NCBI GenBank assembly: GCA_027339205.1
Contig: DAHWOV010000088.1
Coordinates: 1-15,460, forward strand
Reading direction: 5' to 3'
Length of the DNA stretch: 15,460 nt
Origin: JAJYVT01 sp027339205
Lineage (GTDB): Bacteria > Actinomycetota > Acidimicrobiia > Acidimicrobiales > RAAP-2
In this document: positions 6,710 through 13,082 of the stretch, piece after piece
Layout of the letters: every line of letters begins with the position of its first letter
Position numbering within the stretch: position 1 is the stretch's first letter
The notes under the pieces: generated by a model
Told to the model about the DNA's origin: nothing
The model's database searches: none
Seen by the model: only the letters and a program-made list of their open reading frames with translations
Made by a program: the position numbers and the translations under genes

Positions 6710-8053
6710 TCACGCGTCGCCCGTGCGGGCCTGCAGCTCCGCGAGGAGCTCGCCGACCTTGACGCGCACCTGGGCGGTGGTGTCGCGGTCGCGGATGGTG
6801 ACCGCGCGGTCCTCGAGCGAGTCGAAGTCCACGGTCACGCACCACGGGGTCCCGATCTCGTCGTGACGGCGGTAGCGCCGACCGATGCTCTGGGTCACGT
6901 CGTAGTCGCACATGAAGTGCGGCTGGAGAAGGTGCAGGACCTCGCGCGACATCGACTCGAGCTGCTCTTTCCTGGAGAGCGGGAGCACCGCGACCTGATA
7001 GGGCGCGAGCCGGTGGTGGAGGTGGAGCACGGTGCGGGCCTCGCCCCCCACCTCGTCTTCGTCGTAGCCGGCGAGGAGGAAGGCCATCATCGTCCGCGTC
7101 ACGCCCCCCGCGGGCTCGATGACGTGGGGAACGTAGCGCTCACCGGTCGCGGGGTCGAAGAAGTCGAGATGCGCCCCCGACGCCTCCGCGTGCCGCCGGA
7201 GGTCGTAGTCGGTGCGGTTGGCGATGCCCTCGAGCTCGTCCCAGCCCCATGGGAAGAGGAACTCGACATCGGAGGTCGCGCTCGAATAGTGCGAGAGCTC
7301 CTCGGGGCCGTGCGGGCGCAACCGGAGCTTCTCGGGAGGCATCCCGAGCTCGACGTACCACTTGTAGCGCTCGTTCATCCAGTACTCGTGCCATCTCGGG
7401 CCTTCGTCGGGCGGCACGAAGTACTCCATCTCCATCTGCTCGAACTCCCGGGTCCGGAAGACGAAGTTCTGCGGCGTGATCTCGTTGCGGAAGGACTTGC
7501 CGATCTGCGCGATCCCGAACGGCGGCCGCTTGCGGGTGGTCTGCAGGACGTTCGCGAAGTTGATGAACATCCCTTGCGCGGTCTCCGGCCGCAGGTAGGC
7601 GACCGTCCCCTCGTCTTCGACTGGCCCGGCGTGCGTCTTGAACATGAGGTTGAACGGACGCGCCTCGGTGAAGTCGGTCGAACCGCAGTTCGGGCAAGGC
7701 CCGGTGAGCTTGTCCGCGCGCCAGCGGCTGTGGCAATTGCGGCAGTCGACGAGTGGGTCCGTGAAATTGTGGAGGTGACCGGACACCTCCCAGACGATCG
7801 GCGGCGAGAGGATCGCCGCGTCGATGCCGACGACGTCGTCGCGCAGCTGGACCATCGACCGCCACCACGCGTTCTTCACATTGCGCAGCATGTTCACGCC
7901 GAGCGGTCCGTAGTCGTAGGTCGAGCGGAAGCCGCCGTAGATCTCCGCGGACTGGAAGATGAAGCCTCGGCGCTTGCACAGGCTCACGACCTTGTCCATG
8001 AGGTCGCCTGACGTCGGCGCGGGCGTGCCGGGGGCTTCCATCTCCGCGGTCAT
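6710..8053 (-). CDS. glyS: Glycyl-tRNA synthetase, class II homodimer type
   Basis: A 447-aa enzyme that charges tRNA-Gly with glycine. It is the single-chain alpha2 form, not the separate alpha/beta form of E. coli. Visible parts are GFIFQSAEIYGG near the N-terminus, a zinc-ribbon-like C104-x2-C107...C120-x2-C123, RPETAQGMF (155-163), class II motif 2 FRNEITPQ (188-195) with REFEQME, motif 3 GVTRTMMAF (317-325), and a C-terminal anticodon-binding domain from about 350. The ATG at 8053 overlaps the hemW stop as ATGA. No Shine-Dalgarno is visible, so translation probably depends on coupling to hemW. It is the last gene of the overlapping chain that begins at 10815. The usual actinobacterial symbol is glyS or glyQS. 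Confidence 0.95.
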   Translation of the reverse strand: MTAEMEAPGTPAPTSGDLMDKVVSLCKRRGFIFQSAEIYGGFRSTYDYGPLGVNMLRNVKNAWWRSMVQLRDDVVGIDAAILSPPIVWEVSGHLHNFTDPLVDCRNCHSRWRADKLTGPCPNCGSTDFTEARPFNLMFKTHAGPVEDEGTVAYLRPETAQGMFINFANVLQTTRKRPPFGIAQIGKSFRNEITPQNFVFRTREFEQMEMEYFVPPDEGPRWHEYWMNERYKWYVELGMPPEKLRLRPHGPEELSHYSSATSDVEFLFPWGWDELEGIANRTDYDLRRHAEASGAHLDFFDPATGERYVPHVIEPAGGVTRTMMAFLLAGYDEDEVGGEARTVLHLHHRLAPYQVAVLPLSRKEQLESMSREVLHLLQPHFMCDYDVTQSIGRRYRRHDEIGTPWCVTVDFDSLEDRAVTIRDRDTTAQVRVKVGELLAELQARTGDA

Positions 8054-9204
8054 GGGAGGGCAGGATACCGGGCGGCGACTCCCCGCCCCGGCGCCGTCTC
8101 CGACGGCGCACCGGCATGCGTGCTACAGAGCAGAGAGGAGACCGCGTTGGCGAGCAGTCGCCCTCGCACGGTGAGCACCGCGCGCCCCTTGTCGCGCACG
8201 ACCAGCCCGTCGAGCTCCTCGACGTCGGGGAGCGCCACGTCCGGCACCCCCGCGGGGGTGCGCAGCGAGAGCATCAGCCGCTCGAGCTCGCGGCGCTCCC
8301 CTTCGACCAGCTCCTCGCCCGCCACCGGCGAGCGCCCCTGCGCGAGGGCCTCCACATACCGCTCGGGCGTCCGCACGTTCCACCACCGCCGCCCGAAGGA
8401 ACGACCGCTGCGGTGGGAGTGGGCCGCGGCGCCGATGCCGAGGTAGTCCCCCTGTCGCCAGTACAGCTGGTTGTGGCGGCACCCGTGGCCCGGGAGCGCC
8501 CAGTTGGACACCTCCTCCCAACGGTACCCGGCTGCGGCCAGCCTGGCGTCGGTGAGCTCGTAGCGCGTTGCCTGAACGTCGTCGTCGGGGTGGCGAGCCG
8601 TGTCCCGCGAGAGCGGCGTCCCCGGCTCGACCGTGAGCGCGTAGGCGCTCACGTGTCCCGGCGGGTGGGGCAACGAGAGGATGTCGTCGAGGGTCCGTGC
8701 CCAGTCGTCGTCGCTCTCGCCCACGGCCCCGTAGATGAGGTCGACGTTCACCCGAGCGAAGCCTGCCGACGCGGCCGCCTCGACCGCCTTTGGCACCGAC
8801 TCGGGCGAGTGACGCCGCCCGAGCGCAGCGAGCACGTGGGGAACGGTCGACTGGACGCCGAAGGACATCCGCGTGACGCCTGCCTCCCGGTACGCGGCCA
8901 ACCGCTCGCCCGACGCGTCCTCAGGGTTGCACTCGACCGTCACCTCGGCGCCGGGGGCGCGCGGGATCGCAGCCAGGATCCGCGCGAGCCATGCCGGAGG
9001 CAGGCGTGAAGGAGTGCCGCCCCCGAAGAACACGCTGGTCGCCGCCGGGAGCTGCCCAGAGTTCACCGCGCGCCCCAGCTCCTCGGCGCAGCTCGCGACG
9101 TAGCGGCCCATCAGCGGGTCCCGGTCGGTGTAGGTGGCGAAGGCGCAGTAGTCGCAGCGGTGCCGGCAGAACGGCACGTGGACGTAGACGCCGAGCTCGG
9201 TCAC
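8050..9204 (-). CDS. hemW: Radical SAM protein HemW (HemN-like heme chaperone)
   Basis: A 384-aa radical SAM protein of the HemW family. The family was long labelled oxygen-independent coproporphyrinogen oxidase, but characterised members act as heme-transfer chaperones. Visible: the 4Fe-4S site C13-x3-C17-x2-C20 with Phe22 where true HemN has another Cys, the SAM-binding FFGGGTPS (59-66), ECNPED, SFGVQS, HNQLYW (244-249), and a C-terminal HemW domain ending in GRLLANAV. The start is GTG 9204, which overlaps the recO stop as GTGA and places the protein start right before GVYVHVPFC, as in homologues. A longer frame upstream is only recO read out of frame. The stop overlaps glyS by 4 nt. Confidence 0.93.
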   Translation of the reverse strand: MTELGVYVHVPFCRHRCDYCAFATYTDRDPLMGRYVASCAEELGRAVNSGQLPAATSVFFGGGTPSRLPPAWLARILAAIPRAPGAEVTVECNPEDASGERLAAYREAGVTRMSFGVQSTVPHVLAALGRRHSPESVPKAVEAAASAGFARVNVDLIYGAVGESDDDWARTLDDILSLPHPPGHVSAYALTVEPGTPLSRDTARHPDDDVQATRYELTDARLAAAGYRWEEVSNWALPGHGCRHNQLYWRQGDYLGIGAAAHSHRSGRSFGRRWWNVRTPERYVEALAQGRSPVAGEELVEGERRELERLMLSLRTPAGVPDVALPDVEELDGLVVRDKGRAVLTVRGRLLANAVSSLLCSTHAGAPSETAPGRGVAARYPALP

Positions 9205-9941
9205 CAGGTGAAGGCGCCAGACGTGCGCACCGCGCGCAGCCGGCGGTCGATGTGCCCTTCCATCGCCTCGGTGGCGAGGCTTGCCACCTCCCCCGCGCTC
9301 GGCGGCCTCGGGGACGAGAGGACCCGCGCGAGCGACCCGCCGAGGATGGCGCGGACCACGTCGAGCGCGTCGGGGCTCACTGCACGGCCGCGCCGGCACT
9401 CCCTGCACAGCGTGCCTCCCTCGGTGAGGTCGAACGCGACGAGCTCGACCTCGCCCTCGGAGCGGCCGCACGACGCGCACGCGTGCAGGATCGGCTCGAT
9501 CCCCTCGTGCGCGAGGACCTTCAGGAAGAAGGCCGGCGCGACCATGACGGGGTCCGTCCGCCCGTCGGCGAGCGCACGGAGCGCGCCGACGAGCATCCGG
9601 TAGAGCCCCGGGTCGGGATGGCCCTCGAGTGCCAGCTGGTCGACGACTTCGAGCATGGCCAAGCCGGACCCGACGCGCTCGAGATCTTCACGCAGCTCCG
9701 GGAAGTGGTCGACGACCTCGGCCTGGTTCACGACGGCGAGGTCCCCGCGTCCCTGCCACCACAGGAGCGTCACGTGGCTGAGCGGCTCGAGGCGCGCCCC
9801 CCACTTGCTCGTCGTCCGTCGGACGCCCTTTGCGACCGCGCGCACCTTGCCGTGCTCCTCGGTGTGAAAGACCACGATCCGGTCGGCCTCGCCGAGCCGG
9901 TAGGTGCGCAGCACGACCCCCGAGTCGCGGCGCAGCGTCAC
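9201..9941 (-). CDS. recO: DNA repair protein RecO
   Basis: A 246-aa recombination mediator of the RecFOR pathway, which helps load RecA on SSB-coated single-stranded DNA. The N-terminal OB fold starts SGVVLRTYRLGEADRIV and runs to about residue 80. A helical domain follows, with a zinc site C155-x2-C158...C179-x2-C182 (CASC...CREC), normal for Gram-positive-type RecO. The start is GTG 9941, which overlaps the stop of the preceding membrane-protein gene as GTGA and matches the usual RecO N-terminus; the longer open frame upstream is a shadow of that gene. The stop overlaps hemW by 4 nt. It is likely translated by re-initiation, since no strong Shine-Dalgarno is visible. Confidence 0.92.
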   Translation of the reverse strand: MTLRRDSGVVLRTYRLGEADRIVVFHTEEHGKVRAVAKGVRRTTSKWGARLEPLSHVTLLWWQGRGDLAVVNQAEVVDHFPELREDLERVGSGLAMLEVVDQLALEGHPDPGLYRMLVGALRALADGRTDPVMVAPAFFLKVLAHEGIEPILHACASCGRSEGEVELVAFDLTEGGTLCRECRRGRAVSPDALDVVRAILGGSLARVLSSPRPPSAGEVASLATEAMEGHIDRRLRAVRTSGAFTW

Positions 9942-10195
9942 TGCGCGTGCTCGTCGCTCGCGCCGCCGGTCCCCCGCGCGTCGGGCTCGCCGGGCGAGGG
10001 CCCCGGAGTCGGAAGGGACCGCCGGCCGTACGGCCCGCCCCGGCCGGAGAGCAGGTTGCCGCCGCCGACCAGCACGACCAGGGCGACCAGGCTGATGACG
10101 CCCTCGCGCGCCACGCCGAACCCGGCTGCGGCCAAAAAGCAGGCGAAGCCGAGCAGCACCACGCCGCCTGCGACAGCGATCTTGGTGAACGTCAT
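9938..10195 (-). CDS. Small membrane protein with two predicted transmembrane helices, function unknown
   Basis: An 85-aa protein I do not recognise. Residues of about 5-29 and 32-50 are two hydrophobic, Gly/Ala/Val-rich stretches separated by only a few residues (VAREG), so it is predicted to be a membrane hairpin. The last ~35 residues are a polar Gly/Pro/Arg-rich tail ending SDEHAQ. The ATG overlaps the UppS-like stop (ATGA) and its stop overlaps the recO start (GTGA). That exact double fit is good evidence that the frame is translated. Its place right after a prenyltransferase-like gene hints at a link with lipid-carrier or envelope functions, but that is inference from position only. Confidence 0.75.
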   Translation of the reverse strand: MTFTKIAVAGGVVLLGFACFLAAAGFGVAREGVISLVALVVLVGGGNLLSGRGGPYGRRSLPTPGPSPGEPDARGTGGASDEHAQ

Positions 10196-10815
10196 CGGGA
10201 AGCCACCAGGCCACCGTAGCGGCGGTCGCGTCGCTGGTACTCGGCGACGGCTGCGCCGACCAGCTCGGCGGACACCTCCGGCCAGGGCTCGTCGAGCACG
10301 ACGATCTCGCTGTACGCCACCTGCCAGACCAGCAGGTCGGGCACCCGGCGGTCGCCTCCGGTCAACACGAGGAGGTCCACGTCGGGGAGTCCGAGAGCCT
10401 CGGCGATCACCGCCTCGGTCACGTCCTTCGGCGGGACGCCCCGGTCGGCAAGGGCCTGCACCGCCGCCACGAGCTCACGGCGCCCGGTCCGCCCCTCGGC
10501 GAGGAGCACGCGCAGGATCGGCGACTCGACCAAGGCGAGATCCCGCGCAGCGGGGCCCCGATGGTTGGCCCCAGGGACAAAGGCGAGCGCGATCCTCCTC
10601 GAGGCGAGCTCGCGTGCGCGGCGCTTCAGCGCGCTCCCGCCTGAGGGCTCCTGGATCGTGAGCCAGCCGATGCCGAGCCGCTGCGCCGTCTCGACCAGCA
10701 CCCCCAACGCGTGCTCCACCTGATCCGCAGAGGCCGCGCGCTCGGTCCCCCCCGCGACCCAGGCGACGTGGGCGGGAACCGGGCCGCCTCGTGTGCCGGA
10801 CAGAGTGCGCGCCAC
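10192..10815 (-). CDS. UppS-family (cis-prenyltransferase-like) protein, probably catalytically inactive
   Basis: A 207-aa protein clearly related to undecaprenyl diphosphate synthase by its C-terminal half: GLPDVDLLVLTGGD, LLVWQVAYSE and AEYQRRDRRYGG. The N-terminal active site is eroded. After PAHVAW, the family's DGNxRWA reads AGGTERA, so the catalytic Asp is Ala21 and the following Asn and Arg are Gly23 and Glu25. The conserved His of the GH..G segment also seems lost, and the Arg of RTGGE is Leu151. The Arg and Glu matching the E. coli R200/E213 positions remain (R157, E170). It is shorter than the usual ~240-260 aa. It may be a non-catalytic partner of a true synthase elsewhere. The start is GTG, without a Shine-Dalgarno; a TANNNT hexamer lies 6 nt upstream. 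It is the first gene of the overlapping chain to glyS. Confidence 0.82.
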   Translation of the reverse strand: MARTLSGTRGGPVPAHVAWVAGGTERAASADQVEHALGVLVETAQRLGIGWLTIQEPSGGSALKRRARELASRRIALAFVPGANHRGPAARDLALVESPILRVLLAEGRTGRRELVAAVQALADRGVPPKDVTEAVIAEALGLPDVDLLVLTGGDRRVPDLLVWQVAYSEIVVLDEPWPEVSAELVGAAVAEYQRRDRRYGGLVASR

Positions 10816-10821
10816 GCCGCC

Positions 10822-10827
10822 ACGCTA
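10822..10827 (-). promoter_or_regulatory. Candidate -10 element (TAGCGT) for a leaderless mRNA of the UppS-like/recO/hemW/glyS chain
   Basis: TAGCGT on the minus strand fits TANNNT and stands 6 nt before the GTG start, so transcription could begin at the start codon. No -35 is visible at the right distance. It lies in the 130-bp divergent gap shared with msrB. This is the same arrangement as at dnaG, the other GTG-started gene that opens a transcript in this window. Confidence 0.3.
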
Positions 10828-10933
10828 CCGCCGGCCCTTGCGCTCCCCCCCATCACCCGCGCGCCGACGCGCTGAGGCAGGACCGGTAACCTCGAGCTGC
10901 TGCCGGCGCCGCTTCGGCTCCCGGCGACCGTCG

Positions 10934-10940
10934 AGGAGGA
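10934..10940 (+). promoter_or_regulatory. Ribosome binding site deciding the msrB start
   Basis: AGGAGGA is followed by 5 nt and then ATG at 10946. It settles the msrB start against a longer frame that opens at 10793 inside the divergent gap and would overlap the 5' end of the UppS-like gene. Confidence 0.85.
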
Positions 10941-10945
10941 ACGCC

Positions 10946-11350
10946 ATGGCTGCACCAGAGCTCGAGATGAGCGACGAGGAGTGGCGGGCGCGGCTCTCGC
11001 CCGACCAGTACGAGGTGCTGCGCAACCGCGAGACCGAGCCTGCATGGTCCGGGAAGTACCTGCATGTCGACGAGGAGGGCGTCTTTCGCTGCGCGGGCTG
11101 CAACGCTCCCCTCTTCTCGACCGATGCCAAATTCGACTCGGGTTCGGGCTGGCCCAGCTTCGACCGGGCGATCAGCGCGGGGACCGTCGAGGAACGGCCC
11201 GACAACAGCCACGGCATCGTGCGCACCGAGATCGTCTGCGCCCGCTGCGGTGGCCACCTCGGGCACGTCTTCCCCGACGGCCCCACGGAGACCGGGCTCC
11301 GGTACTGCGTGAACTCCCTGTCGCTCGAGTTCGAGCGCTCAGCCGACTGA
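10946..11350 (+). CDS. msrB: Peptide-methionine (R)-S-oxide reductase MsrB
   Basis: A 134-aa cytoplasmic repair enzyme that reduces methionine-R-sulfoxide in proteins. The fold-defining parts are all present: the zinc ligands C49-x2-C52 and C98-x2-C101, the KFDSGSGWPSF substrate loop (62-72), HLGHVF (104-109) and the catalytic Cys121 in RYCVNS. These are the only five cysteines, so there is no separate resolving Cys and recycling would need a direct reductant or another partner. The N-terminus SDEEWRARLSP..Y.VLR is typical. The start is fixed by a strong AGGAGGA. This is the only plus-strand gene in the window, divergent from the UppS-like gene and convergent with the orphan frame behind ssb. 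No signal peptide is seen. Confidence 0.96.
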   Translation: MAAPELEMSDEEWRARLSPDQYEVLRNRETEPAWSGKYLHVDEEGVFRCAGCNAPLFSTDAKFDSGSGWPSFDRAISAGTVEERPDNSHGIVRTEIVCARCGGHLGHVFPDGPTETGLRYCVNSLSLEFERSAD

Positions 11351-11360
11351 CCAGAAGGTC

Positions 11361-11379
11361 GGCCTCGTCAGGCGAGGCC
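11361..11379. terminator. Candidate bidirectional terminator between convergent msrB and the orphan frame
   Basis: A perfect 7-bp stem GGCCTCG/CGAGGCC with loop TCAGG lies 10 nt after the msrB stop. It also overlaps the stop codon of the minus-strand orphan frame (TGA at 11370-11368). A shared hairpin between convergent genes could stop both transcripts. There is no T-run on either side. Confidence 0.45.
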
Positions 11380-11640
11380 CCCCTCGAGCAGCTCGAAGGC
11401 GGCCGCGACCCGCGCCGCCTCCTCGGGCTGTCCCGCTCGGATCATCACGGCCTCTGCTCGTGCGAGGGCGTCGCAGAGGGAGAAGACCTCGTCTTTCGAA
11501 TAGAAGACGCGCGCGGGGAATGCGAGTGGCGCCGCTGGGACGCGCAGGCGAGCAGCGCGCCGGCTGCTGCCGCGGCCAGGGGAGCCGGCATCGGCCACGA
11601 CGCATCGGGCACCATCAACGGCAGCCAGACCACCGGTCAT
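11368..11640 (-). CDS. Orphan 90-codon reading frame coupled to ssb, function unknown
   Basis: I do not recognise this product. The ATG overlaps the ssb stop as ATGA, and the stop lies 17 nt from the convergent msrB stop, so it fills the gap neatly. The last ~45 residues (VFYSKDEVFSLCDALARA... to the end) look like a real helical protein with GC-rich third positions. The first ~13 codons do not: about half end in A or T, and a second frame (GTG at 11633 to 11445) has better third positions there and encodes a hydrophobic stretch. The start could therefore be an internal GTG at 11598, or a frameshift may separate two parts of one gene. No transmembrane helix is seen in the frame given. Confidence 0.45.
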   Translation of the reverse strand: MTGGLAAVDGARCVVADAGSPGRGSSRRAARLRVPAAPLAFPARVFYSKDEVFSLCDALARAEAVMIRAGQPEEAARVAAAFELLEGGLA

Positions 11641-12041
11641 GCGTCCGCGGTCTCGAGGCTCGCGACGTCCGTGCCAGCCTCCGGACGCTCGGTGCGGTGC
11701 ACCTCCGCCGTGGCGAAGCGGAGGCTCGGCCCGATGTCGTCGGCGACCACCTCCACCCTGCTGCGCCGCTCGCCGAGCTCGGTCTCCCAGCTGTGCTGCT
11801 CCAGCCGCCCCGAGACCATGACGCGCATGCCCTTGGCGAGGCTCATCGCGACGTGCTCGGCGAGGTCCCGCCAGCAGACGACGTCGAAGAAGGAGGTCGC
11901 CTCCTCCCACTCGCGGGTCTCGCGGTCCTGCCACCGCCGGTTGACGGCGATGCCCAGGACGACGCTCGCCTGCCCGTCTCTCGTGTAGCGGATCTCGGGG
12001 TCGCGGGTCAGGTTGCCCGTGACAGTGGTGTGCGTGCTCAT
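11637..12041 (-). CDS. ssb: Single-stranded DNA-binding protein, short paralogue type
   Basis: A 134-aa SSB. The OB fold spans about residues 4-108, with TTVTGNLTRDPEIRYT, a central WEEATSFFDVVCWRDLAEHV and KGMRVMVSGRLEQ. After the fold there are only about 25 residues, with none of the acidic DDDIPF-like tip that main SSBs use to dock RecO, PriA and other partners. This looks like a secondary SSB (as in the SsbB type of actinobacteria), with the replicative copy, usually between rpsF and rpsR, elsewhere in the genome. The start is ATG 12041 with AGGAG 5 nt upstream. The gap to ftsX is 156 bp, so it may have its own promoter. The stop overlaps the orphan frame by 4 nt. Confidence 0.93.
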   Translation of the reverse strand: MSTHTTVTGNLTRDPEIRYTRDGQASVVLGIAVNRRWQDRETREWEEATSFFDVVCWRDLAEHVAMSLAKGMRVMVSGRLEQHSWETELGERRSRVEVVADDIGPSLRFATAEVHRTERPEAGTDVASLETADA

Positions 12042-12061
12042 CGGCGCTCCTTGCTCGGAGA

Positions 12062-12079
12062 GCCGGACGGTCGTCCGGC
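12062..12079 (-). promoter_or_regulatory. Inverted repeat just upstream of ssb
   Basis: GCCGGAC-GGTC-GTCCGGC is a perfect 7-bp dyad (8 bp if counted to the central GT). It ends 10 nt upstream of the ssb AGGAG. It could be an operator, a leader hairpin or a terminator for ftsEX read-through. It does not match the mycobacterial-type SOS box pattern (GAAC-N4-GTTC). Confidence 0.4.
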
Positions 12080-12149
12080 AGCGGCATCGTGCGCCTCGCG
12101 CTTCGCCGCCACCTTCGCCGAGGACCTTGCAGCGCGCTGGGTGCCGCAG

Positions 12150-12183
12150 GCGGCGTCGAGGCGGCCGCTCGGTCAGACGCCGC
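12150..12183 (-). terminator. Weak candidate terminator after ftsX
   Basis: GCGGCGT and ACGCCGC pair over 7 bp around a 20-nt loop that itself contains GCGGCCGC. It begins 14 nt beyond the ftsX stop on the minus strand. The long loop and missing T-run make it uncertain. Confidence 0.25.
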
Positions 12184-12197
12184 TGCGGCCCCTCGGC

Positions 12198-13082
12198 TCA
12201 GACGTCGAGGAACCGGCTGATCGCGATCGCCGATCCCCCGGTACCGATGAGCACGCCGATCGCGATGACCACGGCGTCGGTGCCGAACACCTCCCAGCCG
12301 GTCATGCGCATCTGGGCGAGCACCGACGCGGTTGTGCTCGACCCGATCCGGTCCAGCACGACATGGAGGCCGTAGACGACCGCCGCGGCGACCCCGGAGC
12401 CGAGCAGCCCCTGGACCATGCCCTCGGACATGAACGGGAGCCGGATGAACCAGTTGGTCGCTCCGACGAGCTTCATCACGGACACCTCCCGGCGCCGGGC
12501 GAAGATCGCCATTCGGATCGTGTTCAGGATCAGCACTGCGGCCGACACCAGCAGCACGAGCGCGACGAGCAGGAACACCCACTGCAAGATGTTGATGACG
12601 TGCTGCTCGGTCCTTATCTGCTGGAGCGGTGCGGTCACCCGCATGACCCCTGGCTGGCCGTGGAACCTGCGGATCACGGCCGCCGCGTCCTGGGGATGTG
12701 CCGGCGTGCACCGCCAGGACGTGGGGGTCTCCTTGGGCGTCACGCCGGACTCCACGTACACTGTCCCGACGAGCCTCTTCGCCTCCAGGTAGTCGTACCG
12801 GTGTGTGCGGAACACGCACTTGTCGACGTAGGGCAGGACGTGCAGCTCGTTGCCGACGGCGTGGATCTCGCTCTTGGTCGCTGTCGGCTTCATCCACACC
12901 ATCACCTCGGTGCCGCGCTGCCATTCGGCCTCCGCGCGGGCGGCCCCCTGCTTCAAGAGGAGCGCCGCGCCCACGAGCGAGAGCGACACCGCGACCGTGA
13001 GCACCGCAGCGATCGTCATCAAACGGTTGCGCCAGAGGTTCGATACCGTCTCCCTGGCGACGTACTCGGTCGAGACCGGCAT
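12198..13082 (-). CDS. ftsX: Cell division protein FtsX, membrane subunit of FtsEX
   Basis: A 294-aa integral membrane protein that, with the ATPase FtsE, transmits a signal across the membrane to peptidoglycan hydrolases during division. It starts with a cytoplasmic segment (YVARETVSNLWRNR), then TM1 (about 21-44), a large extracytoplasmic domain (about 45-162), TM2 (about 165-188), a cytoplasmic loop with the family motif RRREVSVMKLVGATNWF (197-212), TM3 (about 216-243) and TM4 (about 267-288). The extracytoplasmic domain has two cysteines, C89 and C125, that could form a disulfide. The ATG overlaps the ftsE stop by one base (TGATG), with AGGGGA upstream inside ftsE. In many actinobacteria smpB follows; here ssb does. 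Confidence 0.96.
   Translation of the reverse strand: MPVSTEYVARETVSNLWRNRLMTIAAVLTVAVSLSLVGAALLLKQGAARAEAEWQRGTEVMVWMKPTATKSEIHAVGNELHVLPYVDKCVFRTHRYDYLEAKRLVGTVYVESGVTPKETPTSWRCTPAHPQDAAAVIRRFHGQPGVMRVTAPLQQIRTEQHVINILQWVFLLVALVLLVSAAVLILNTIRMAIFARRREVSVMKLVGATNWFIRLPFMSEGMVQGLLGSGVAAAVVYGLHVVLDRIGSSTTASVLAQMRMTGWEVFGTDAVVIAIGVLIGTGGSAIAISRFLDV

Noticed and set aside
3992..8011. A very long open frame (about 1340 codons) on the plus strand opposite ppdK and glyS
   Set aside because: It is antisense to two firmly identified genes. Such frames arise in GC-rich genes because the complementary frame rarely has stops. Its translation shows no recognisable domain and is rich in Arg, His, Glu and Val.
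7985..8053. T-box or glycine riboswitch controlling glyS
   Set aside because: glyS starts inside the hemW stop codon, so there is no leader in which a riboswitch could sit.
9205..9480. N-terminal extension of hemW
   Set aside because: It is Arg/Pro-rich out-of-frame recO sequence. The GTG at 9204 fits the family start and the GTGA overlap.
9942..10214. N-terminal extension of recO
   Set aside because: It overlaps the membrane-protein gene out of frame. RecO proteins begin at the SGVVLRTY segment right after GTG 9941.
10887..10892. TAACCT as a -10 element for msrB
   Set aside because: It fits TANNNT, but the sequence 17 nt upstream is only a poor -35 match. The evidence is too thin for a feature.
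10793..10945. Longer msrB start at 10793
   Set aside because: It would overlap the 5' end of the UppS-like gene, has a basic low-complexity translation and no ribosome site, whereas ATG 10946 has AGGAGGA.
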